Shown: piece after piece, positions 6,383 through 12,062 of the stretch
Layout: each line of letters opens with the position of its first letter
Numbering within the stretch: position 1 is the stretch's first letter
Source of the DNA: 66-474 sp035717365
GTDB lineage: Bacteria > Pseudomonadota > Gammaproteobacteria > Xanthomonadales > Rhodanobacteraceae
Length of the DNA: 12,740 nt
Assembly (NCBI GenBank): GCA_035717365.1
Contig: DASTIS010000282.1
Span: forward strand, 1 to 12,740
Direction of reading: 5' to 3'
Program-made: the position numbers and the translations under genes
Notes under the pieces: generated by a model
Told to the model about the DNA's origin: nothing
The model's database searches: none
Seen by the model: the letters and a program-made list of their open reading frames with translations, nothing else

Positions 6383-7962
6383 AGTCTTTCGTTCCGGCGT
6401 TGCTGGCTGCAATGTTGCTGGGGGGGTGCGCCAGCGCACCGCCGCCGAAGCCGGCGCCCGCTCCCCCCACACAGGAGCCGGCTCCCCGGCCCCTGCCCGC
6501 GGTTCCGAGTGCCGCGTCCCCGCGCGCGGCGCCATCTTCGCTGGCGGACGGCATCGATGCCTACATCGCGCAACTGCGCTTCGCGCATGCACAGTGGGGA
6601 ATCGCGGTGGTTTCACTGGACAGCGGCGCCACGCTTTACCGGCGCAATGCCGAAAGCCTGTTCCTGCCCGCTTCGAACGCCAAGCTTTTCACCGCTGCGC
6701 TGGCATTGCAGACACTGGGTGCCGACGCCCGCTTTCAAACGACGCTGTATGCCACGGTCGCGCCGCGCTCGGACGGCACGTTGGCGGGCGATCTGATCCT
6801 GCATGGTGGCGGCGATCCATCACTGGGCGATCCCGAAGTGTCGCCCGATTGGGCCGACCGCTTCGCTGCAGAACTGGCTGCGCGTGGCGTCCAGCGCGTG
6901 CGCGGCGACCTGATCGCCGACGACACGTATTTCGCCGGGCCCCCGTTCGGCGGTGGCTGGGAGGCGCTGGACCTGCAGACCGCATACGGCGCACAGACCG
7001 GTGCACTGGGCGCGCAGGACAACGTGGTGCACGTGAAGGTGGCGCGCCAGGGCACGCGCTGTTGCGCCGTCACGGTCGATCCGCCGGATTCCGGCATGCG
7101 CGTGACCAACCTGACCGGCAGCGCGGCGCCCCTGAGCCTGTATCGCCCGCCCGGCTCCGACGTGCTGTACGCGACCGGCAGCCTGCGCACGAACGTGCCG
7201 CAGGGAACCTTCACGCTGTCGGCGCCGGACGGCGCGCTGTTTGCGGCGAACCTGTTGCGCGATGCACTGGCGCAACGCGGCATCGCGCTGGATGGCAGGG
7301 TGCGTGTGGTGCACTGGCCGCAAACGGACGAGGCCCTGACCGACGACCCGACGGAAATCGCCAGCATCGTTTCACCGCCGTTGTCGCAATTGCTGATGCA
7401 CACGCTGAAGGACTCGGACAACCGTTATGCGCAGATGCTCTTGCAACAGGTCGGCGTCCGGACTGCGGCGACGGGCGTGTGCGCGGATCGCGCCGAGTCG
7501 CCGGAGACCAGTGCGGACTGGGGTTTGTGCGCGATGCGTGCGTTCCTCGACCGCACCGGCATCGGCAACGACCAAGCCAGGCTCAGGGACGGCGCGGGCC
7601 TGTCGCGCCACGACCTCGTCACGCCCGCCGCGGTCGTCAAATTGCTGGCGTGGATCGCGCGGCAACCGTTCGCGAACCTGCTGCGCAACGCGCTGCCGGT
7701 CGCGGGCATCGACGGCACGCTGAAGTACCGCATGCGCGACGACTACGCCACCGACAACGTGCAGGCCAAGACCGGCACGCTGTCGCATGTCTACGCGCTG
7801 TCGGGATTCGTCTCCGACGCAGCCGGTGAACGACTGGTGTTCTCGCTCATGTTGAACCGCTACGTGCGCCCGACCGACGAATTCGGCCGCAACATCCAGC
7901 CGTCACCGCAATCCGACCTCGATGCGATCGCCACGATGCTGGCGACCTACGGAGCGAACTGA
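6379..7962 (+). CDS. dacB: PBP4-type D-alanyl-D-alanine carboxypeptidase/endopeptidase, predicted lipoprotein
   Basis: 527-aa periplasmic serine peptidase of family S13 (PBP4/DacB), which trims pentapeptide side chains or cuts cross-links in peptidoglycan. All three active-site motifs are present: SNAK (Ser99, Lys102), SDN (346-348) and KTG (464-466). The large insert between motifs 1 and 2 is kept, with HGGGDPSLG (142-150) and the DPPDSGMRVTN region. The N-terminus VKSFVPALLAAMLLGGCAS ends in a lipobox LGGC with Cys17 followed by Ala, so the mature enzyme should be an outer-membrane-directed lipoprotein with a Pro/Ala-rich linker to about residue 55. The classical E. coli enzyme has an ordinary cleaved signal instead. 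The GTG start overlaps the DUF72 stop by 4 nt, with AGGAG at 6366-6370, 8 nt upstream. A GTG start is preferred because the signal peptide begins exactly there. Confidence 0.93.
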   Translation: MKSFVPALLAAMLLGGCASAPPPKPAPAPPTQEPAPRPLPAVPSAASPRAAPSSLADGIDAYIAQLRFAHAQWGIAVVSLDSGATLYRRNAESLFLPASNAKLFTAALALQTLGADARFQTTLYATVAPRSDGTLAGDLILHGGGDPSLGDPEVSPDWADRFAAELAARGVQRVRGDLIADDTYFAGPPFGGGWEALDLQTAYGAQTGALGAQDNVVHVKVARQGTRCCAVTVDPPDSGMRVTNLTGSAAPLSLYRPPGSDVLYATGSLRTNVPQGTFTLSAPDGALFAANLLRDALAQRGIALDGRVRVVHWPQTDEALTDDPTEIASIVSPPLSQLLMHTLKDSDNRYAQMLLQQVGVRTAATGVCADRAESPETSADWGLCAMRAFLDRTGIGNDQARLRDGAGLSRHDLVTPAAVVKLLAWIARQPFANLLRNALPVAGIDGTLKYRMRDDYATDNVQAKTGTLSHVYALSGFVSDAAGERLVFSLMLNRYVRPTDEFGRNIQPSPQSDLDAIATMLATYGAN

Positions 7963-8417
7963 TGCGACGCGGCTGGAAGAGCCTGCTGCCGATCGCGATC
8001 CTGGTCGCGGTGGTGGGGTACCTGTACGTGCAGCAACGCGCGGCCCGCGTACCGGCACCGCCGCCCACCGCGACGACCGCACCGGCGCCGGATGATGCAC
8101 CGGCCGACACGACCGCACGCGCGTCTTCGCCGGGCGCGTCACTGCCTGCGTTCCTGCCGCCCGAGGCCCACGACACGCTGGCGTTGATTGCGCGCGGCGG
8201 GCCGTTTCCGCACAGGCAGGACGGCGGCGTGTTCGGCAACCGCGAACACCTGCTGCCGTCCGAGCCGCGCGGCTACTACCACGAATACACCGTGGAGACC
8301 CCCGGCGCACATGACCGCGGCGCACGGCGCATCATCACCGGCGGCGATCCGCCGGTCGTGTACTACTACACCGACGACCATTACCGCAGCTTCCGCGAAT
8401 TCACGGTGCCGCGATGA
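7962..8417 (+). CDS. Exported guanyl-specific ribonuclease, RNase Sa/barnase type
   Basis: 151-aa protein: positively charged start, one hydrophobic segment (about residues 8-24) without an obvious cleavage site, a Pro/Ala/Thr-rich linker (31-62), then a compact N1/T1-type RNase domain (about 63-151). The domain closely resembles Streptomyces RNase Sa. FGNRE (91-95) matches the guanine-binding loop with Glu95. YYHEYTV (105-111) carries the general base Glu108. RGARR (119-123) gives Arg119 and Arg123, and YYYTDDHY (134-141) gives the general acid His140. The spacing from Glu95 to Glu108 is 13 residues, as in RNase Sa. It should cleave single-stranded RNA after G, in the periplasm or outside. 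The ATG overlaps the dacB stop by 1 nt, with GGAG (7951-7954) 7 nt before it. The barstar gene follows with a 4-nt overlap, which supports a toxic or potentially toxic nuclease with an inhibitor. Confidence 0.92.
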   Translation: MRRGWKSLLPIAILVAVVGYLYVQQRAARVPAPPPTATTAPAPDDAPADTTARASSPGASLPAFLPPEAHDTLALIARGGPFPHRQDGGVFGNREHLLPSEPRGYYHEYTVETPGAHDRGARRIITGGDPPVVYYYTDDHYRSFREFTVPR

Positions 8418-8857
8418 GCGCGATCATCGATCTCGCGAACACCACGCAGAACGCCGCCTACCTGGTCGGCGAAACCGATCTGGAAATCCTCGACGCCGCC
8501 GCGCACGAGGAAGGCCACCTGATGCGACGCATCAGCCTTGCCGGATGCCATGACAAGGACGATCTGTTGCAACGTATTGCCATCGCATTGGCCTTCCCGG
8601 AAACCTTCGGCGCCAACTGGGACGCACTGGCCGACTGCCTCGGCGACCTCGAGTGGCTGCCGCAGGCTGGCGGATACACGTGGCTGTTCGACCACGCCGA
8701 CGATTTTTGCGCCGCATCGCAGGACGAATTCGATACGTTGTGCGACATCCTCGACGACGCCTGCAAGCGCTGGAAGGAGCGCGACGTGCCCTGCTTCGCA
8801 TTTCTCGCGTTGCAGCACGACGCTTTTTCCGGCGACGCTTCGGGCAGCGCGCGCTGA
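8414..8857 (+). CDS. Barstar-family ribonuclease inhibitor
   Basis: 147-aa cytoplasmic protein with a barstar domain. The key helix is FGANWDALADCLGDL (residues 65-79), equivalent to YGENLDALWDCL in Bacillus barstar; Asp70 and Asp74 match the two aspartates (35 and 39) that plug the barnase active site. Before it lies the usual 'L-x-x-x-x-D-L-L-x-x-I-A-x-A-L-x-F-P' helix (50-62). After it is a strand/helix region with WLFDHADDF and a final strand CFAFLAL (127-133). It is longer than the 90-aa Bacillus protein because of about 40 N-terminal residues, which is usual for proteobacterial barstar-family members. The ATG overlaps the RNase stop by 4 nt (ATGA), so the inhibitor is probably made by coupled translation with the enzyme. 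It would protect the cytoplasm from unexported RNase. It is the last gene of the operon; no clear terminator follows in the 177 bp to the next gene. Confidence 0.93.
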   Translation: MSAIIDLANTTQNAAYLVGETDLEILDAAAHEEGHLMRRISLAGCHDKDDLLQRIAIALAFPETFGANWDALADCLGDLEWLPQAGGYTWLFDHADDFCAASQDEFDTLCDILDDACKRWKERDVPCFAFLALQHDAFSGDASGSAR

Positions 8858-9034
8858 TTCATCGCGTTCACAACGGATCAGCGATTCATCCCGCCCGACG
8901 CATCGGACCCGGAAGCCTGCGCTGATTGGTCCGCAAACCAGCGGGAGGGATCGTCGCGAATGGCGAGCCTCTTGTCGGACCCTGGTGTCATGATCAAACG
9001 AGCGGGAAGCCCGGAGCTCCACAAGCGGATACGC

Positions 9035-9619
9035 ATGAAACGTCAGATTCTCTTCGTGCAGGGCGCCGGCAAGGACACCCACGACGAGTGGGACAGCAAG
9101 CTCGTCGACAGCCTCCGGCAGGAACTCGGGGAGACCTTCGAAATTCGCTATCCGCGGATGCCGGACGAAGGCGATCCGAGCTACGCCGGGTGGAAACCGG
9201 CTCTGGACAGGGAGCTTGCGGGGCTGCAGGACGGCTCGATTCTCGTCGGCCATTCGGTGGGTGGAACGATCCTGGTCAAAATGCTCACCGAGCCGTCAAA
9301 GCTGCCAAGGTTCGGTGCGATCTGCCTGATTGCCGCACCCTTCGCCGGCACAGGTGGCTGGCCCGGCGACGATGTCCGGTTCCCGCAGGACCTGAACGCA
9401 TGCCTCCCCGCAGGCGTTCCGATTCACCTGTGGCATGGCCTCGACGACGAGATGGTCCCGGCTTCGCACGCCAGCCTCTACGCGCACGCGATTCCGAGGG
9501 CCCGCATCCACCGCCTGCCGGGCCGTGACCATCAACTCAACGGCGACCTGAAGGAACTCGCGGCGGTGATCCTGTCGCTGCCGGCACCGGACGGGGACGG
9601 GGTGCCGACCGGAAACTGA
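9035..9619 (+). CDS. Small alpha/beta hydrolase, RBBP9/YdeN-like
   Basis: 194-aa cytoplasmic serine hydrolase. The first strand ILFVQGAG (residues 5-12) is followed by HDEWDSKLVDSL. The nucleophile elbow GHSVGG (72-77) places Ser74. HGLDDEMVP (134-142) supplies the acid (Asp137 or Asp138), and GRDHQLN (163-169) supplies His166. The short size and lack of a lid domain fit the RBBP9/YdeN group of esterase-like hydrolases; the substrate is unknown. The start is uncertain. ATG at 9035 sits where family homology begins but has only a weak ribosome site. ATG at 8960 has a good GGGAGGGA (8943-8950) about 10 nt before it and would add 25 residues. It converges on the YCII gene with 19 bp between the stops. 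Confidence 0.85.
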   Translation: MKRQILFVQGAGKDTHDEWDSKLVDSLRQELGETFEIRYPRMPDEGDPSYAGWKPALDRELAGLQDGSILVGHSVGGTILVKMLTEPSKLPRFGAICLIAAPFAGTGGWPGDDVRFPQDLNACLPAGVPIHLWHGLDDEMVPASHASLYAHAIPRARIHRLPGRDHQLNGDLKELAAVILSLPAPDGDGVPTGN

Positions 9620-9638
9620 AACGTCGTGTTGCCGGCCG

Positions 9639-9995
9639 TCACCGCAAGTAACACGGCCCGGTTTCGCGCACTTCCATGGTGGCCCATTCGGCGGCCGGAC
9701 AAAGCGCGGCAAGCTCGACGGCTTCCTCGCGGGTGGCACAATCGACCAGGAAGAAGCCTCCGATCATTTCGCGTGCTTCGGCGAACGGACCGTCGTGCAG
9801 GCTGCGCTTGCCGTCGCGGATTTGCAGGCGCTTGCCTTCGGAATCGTTGCGCAACGAGGAATACGCGCGCAGCACGCCGCGTGACTTGAGTCCATCGGCG
9901 TAATCCAGCATGCGCTGGTACACCGCCTTGCCCTCGTCTTCGGTGCGTTCCGCGCGCTGGCCGCGCGGTTCGGCCACAAACAGCATGTATGCCAT
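9639..9995 (-). CDS. YCII/DGPF-domain protein, downstream of the ECF42 sigma gene
   Basis: 118-aa cytoplasmic protein with a YCII-related fold (dimeric alpha+beta barrel). It begins MAYMLFV, has the hallmark DGPF at residues 68-71 within SLHDGPFAEAREMIGGFFLV, and ends with a helix region and EVRETGPCY. DGPF proteins are known neighbours of ECF42 sigma factors; their biochemical role is unproven. ATG at 9995 is supported by GGAGAG (10001-10006) on the minus strand and by the family's conserved MxYMLxV start. It is co-oriented with the sigma gene but separated from it by 174 bp that contain a REPIN-like palindromic element, so it may be on a separate or processed transcript. It shares low similarity with the second DGPF gene at 11492-11908. 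Confidence 0.9.
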   Translation of the reverse strand: MAYMLFVAEPRGQRAERTEDEGKAVYQRMLDYADGLKSRGVLRAYSSLRNDSEGKRLQIRDGKRSLHDGPFAEAREMIGGFFLVDCATREEAVELAALCPAAEWATMEVRETGPCYLR

Positions 9996-10030
9996 CACTA
10001 CTCTCCGGTCAGGTAAATTTGGATTTTGCT

Positions 10031-10151
10031 CGTCATTCCGGACGCGGCGCAGCCGTGATCCGGAATCCATTTTCGCTTTCGCGCAGTGTACGAAGATCAA
10101 GATGGATTCCGGGTTCCGCCCGCAAATAGCGCGGGCGGCCCCGGAATGACG
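10031..10151. repeat. REPIN-like inverted repeat doublet (121 bp)
   Basis: The element is bounded by CGTCATTCCGG (10031-10041) and its exact reverse complement CCGGAATGACG (10141-10151). Inside is a second perfect inverted pair, CCGGAATCCAT (10060-10070) and ATGGATTCCGG (10102-10112). It therefore reads as two REP-like units facing each other, each of the form GTCATTCCGG - GC-rich hairpin - CCGGAATCCAT. The right unit contains an 8-bp stem, CCGCCCGC (10116-10123) with GCGGGCGG (10131-10138). Similar GTCATTCC...GGAATCC palindromes are dispersed in many gammaproteobacterial genomes. Confidence 0.82.
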
Positions 10152-10169
10152 ACAGGAAGAGGTCAACCA

Positions 10170-11435
10170 CTACGCGTCTCCACACGTCTTGGCGCGCTGT
10201 CGCAGCAATTCCGATTCCCGCGCGTTGCCGGTCAGCGTCGCCGCGCGTTCGAATTCCGCCCGCGCCTCGTCACGGCGGCCCAGCTTGAACAACAGGTCGC
10301 CGCGCACGCTGGGCAGCAAATGGTAGCCGCGCAGCGCACGCTCCTTCTGCAGCGCGTCGACCAGGCGCAAGCCGGCTTCCGGCCCTTCGGCCATCGATAC
10401 CGCGACCGCGCGATTCAATTCCACCACCGGCGACGGCGCAACTTCGGCGAGGCGCGCGTATAGCGACGCGATCCGCCCCCAGTCGGTGTCCGACGCGTGC
10501 AGCGCGCGCGCATGGCAGGCGGCGATCGCAGCCTGCAGCGCGTAGTTGCCGTCGGCACCGCCGAGTTGTTCCGCACATTCCAAGGCCGAGAGTCCGCGCC
10601 GGATCAGCAAGCGATCCCAGCGCGCACGATCCTGGTCCAGCAGCAGGATCGGCGTACCGTCGGCGGCGGTGCGTGCGTGCAGCCGCGAGGCCTGGATTTC
10701 CATCAACGCGACCAGACCGTGGACTTCCGGTTCACGCGGCGCGAGGCCTGCCAGCACGCGGCCCAGCCGCATGGCCTCCTCGCACAAGGCAGGCCGTGCC
10801 CAGTCGTCGCCCGCCGTCGCGGTGTAGCCTTCGTTGAAGATCAGGTAAACCACTTCCAGCACCGCGGCCAGTCGCGGCGCGAGGTCTTCGCCACGCGGCA
10901 CCTCGAACGGCACCCGCTTTTCCGCGAGCGCGCGCTTGGCACGCACGATGCGTTGTGCGACCGTGGGTTCGGGCACCAGGAATGCGCGCGCAATCTCCGG
11001 CGTGGTCAGGCCGCCCAGCATCCGCAGGGTCAGCGCGACCTGCATGTCGCGGGTGAGCACCGGATGACAGGCGGTGAAGATCAGCCGCAGCAGGTCGTCG
11101 CCGATATCGTCATCCAGTGCGTCCGCGTGGTCCGGCGCGTGCGTCATGGCTTCGGTTTCGAGTTCGTATTCGAGCGCGGCCCGCTTGTCGTCGTGCATCT
11201 TGCGATGGCGCAACTGGTCGATCGCACGACGCTTGGCGGTGGTCATCAGCCATGCACCGGGGTTGTCGGGGACGCCATCGGTGGGCCAGCGTTCCAGCGC
11301 CGTGACCAACGCCTCCTGCGCCAGGTCTTCGGCCTGACCGACGTCGCGCAACATCCGCGCCAGACCCGCGATCAGGCGCGGTGCCTCGATCTTCCAGACC
11401 GTTTCTATGGTGCGGTGGGCGTCCGCCGTCGTCAT
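10170..11435 (-). CDS. ECF42-type RNA polymerase sigma factor with C-terminal extension
   Basis: 421-aa sigma factor of the ECF42 (SigJ/'DUF6596') type. Region 2 spans about residues 10-80, with DVGQAEDLAQEALVTALERW (31-50) and the -10 recognition part TTAKRRAIDQLRHRK. Region 4 spans about 114-172, with the helix-turn-helix LTTPEIARAFLVPEPTVAQR (143-162). The long extension carries YLIFNEGY (197-204), DWARPALCEEAMRLGRVLAG (211-230), NRAVAVSMAEGPEAGL (341-356) and TPR-like helices up to the end. This group has no anti-sigma factor; the extension is thought to control activity. DGPF genes flank it on both sides on the same strand, the known ECF42 context. No Shine-Dalgarno is evident before the ATG at 11435, and no better in-frame start exists in the 56-bp gap after the upstream DGPF gene. 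Translation may depend on coupling. Confidence 0.93.
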   Translation of the reverse strand: MTTADAHRTIETVWKIEAPRLIAGLARMLRDVGQAEDLAQEALVTALERWPTDGVPDNPGAWLMTTAKRRAIDQLRHRKMHDDKRAALEYELETEAMTHAPDHADALDDDIGDDLLRLIFTACHPVLTRDMQVALTLRMLGGLTTPEIARAFLVPEPTVAQRIVRAKRALAEKRVPFEVPRGEDLAPRLAAVLEVVYLIFNEGYTATAGDDWARPALCEEAMRLGRVLAGLAPREPEVHGLVALMEIQASRLHARTAADGTPILLLDQDRARWDRLLIRRGLSALECAEQLGGADGNYALQAAIAACHARALHASDTDWGRIASLYARLAEVAPSPVVELNRAVAVSMAEGPEAGLRLVDALQKERALRGYHLLPSVRGDLLFKLGRRDEARAEFERAATLTGNARESELLRQRAKTCGDA

Positions 11436-11491
11436 GACGGCCGATCAGACCATTGCCACGCCTCTGGCGCAAGCGCCCGCCATGGTGGCGT

Positions 11492-11908
11492 TCAGCCCTT
11501 CGCGATCTTTTCGCGCAGGCGGGCCTCGCGCTCGCGGATCTCGGGCGTCACGGTATCGCCGAAATCCTCCATCTCGAACACCGGGCGCAGCTCGATTTCA
11601 GCGCCGCCGCCAAACGGCGCACGCTTGATCCACTCGATGGCCTCGTCGAACGAGCGTACCTGCCACAACCAGAATCCAGCCACCAGTTCCTTGGTTTCCG
11701 CGAACGGGCCGTCGATCACCGTGCGCTTTTTGCCGTCGAAGCGCACCCGTGCGCCCTTCGAGCTGGGGTGCAAGCCCTCGCCGATCAGCATCACGCCGGC
11801 CTCGACCAGTTGTTCGTTGAACTTGCCCATTTCGGCCAGAAGCTCGCTGTCCGGCATTCCGCCGGCTTCCGATTCCGCATTCGCCTTCACGATCACCAAT
11901 ACACGCAT
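11492..11908 (-). CDS. YCII/DGPF-domain protein, upstream of the ECF42 sigma gene
   Basis: 138-aa cytoplasmic protein with a YCII/DGPF domain. It starts MRVLVIVKAN, has SSKGARVRFDGKKRTVIDGP (about 49-68) with DGPF at 66-69, then FAETKELVAGFWLWQVRSFD and the conserved AIEWIKRAPF segment. This longer variant (common annotation: 'YciI family protein' or 'DGPF domain protein') has a C-terminal charged helix rich in Arg/Glu (120-138) that the other copy lacks. ATG at 11908 is supported by GGAG (11916-11919) 7 nt upstream on the minus strand. It is the first gene of the minus-strand cluster, 56 bp before the sigma gene, and has a candidate ECF-type promoter immediately upstream. Its exact function is unknown. 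Confidence 0.92.
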   Translation of the reverse strand: MRVLVIVKANAESEAGGMPDSELLAEMGKFNEQLVEAGVMLIGEGLHPSSKGARVRFDGKKRTVIDGPFAETKELVAGFWLWQVRSFDEAIEWIKRAPFGGGAEIELRPVFEMEDFGDTVTPEIREREARLREKIAKG

Positions 11909-11951
11909 GACTTGTCTCCGGTGCTCCGGCAATGGCCGGTTTCGATACAGC

Positions 11952-11978
11952 GACGAACGGCGCGCAGCGGAATCGACA
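11952..11978 (-). promoter_or_regulatory. Candidate ECF42 target promoter driving the DGPF-sigma cluster
   Basis: On the minus strand TGTCGA (11973-11978) is followed after 17 nt by CGTC (11952-11955). As I recall it, the promoter signature reported for an ECF42 sigma factor is TGTCGA at -35 and CG(A/T)C at -10. Transcription would start near 11945, giving a leader of about 37 nt with the GGAG site. The location directly upstream of the sigma gene's own cluster makes autoregulation likely. Confidence 0.55.
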
Positions 11979-11993
11979 GTTCGCCGCGGCCGT

Positions 11994-12007
11994 TTGACCG
12001 GCATCAG
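11994..12007 (+). promoter_or_regulatory. Candidate FNR/Dnr-type box upstream of nnrS
   Basis: TTGAC-CGGC-ATCAG matches the FNR/Dnr consensus TTGAT-N4-ATCAA at 8 of 10 fixed positions. Its centre lies 41.5 nt upstream of about 12042, and CATCAT (12030-12035, 4 of 6 to TATAAT) sits at the right place for a -10, which is the class II activator geometry. nnrS genes are commonly under NO-responsive Dnr/NnrR control. Confidence 0.5.
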
Positions 12008-12062
12008 GGTGGCGATGACACCGCAACGCCATCATGAGAGGATTGCCGCAGGCCCGAATGCC

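Noticed and set aside
6204..7829. 541-aa open frame on the plus strand overlapping DUF72 and dacB
   Set aside because: It is out of phase with two genes that carry recognisable motifs and has no coherent domain of its own.
8858..9034. Terminator after the barstar gene
   Set aside because: I found no stem with a T tract in this 177-bp stretch; only short scattered complementarity.
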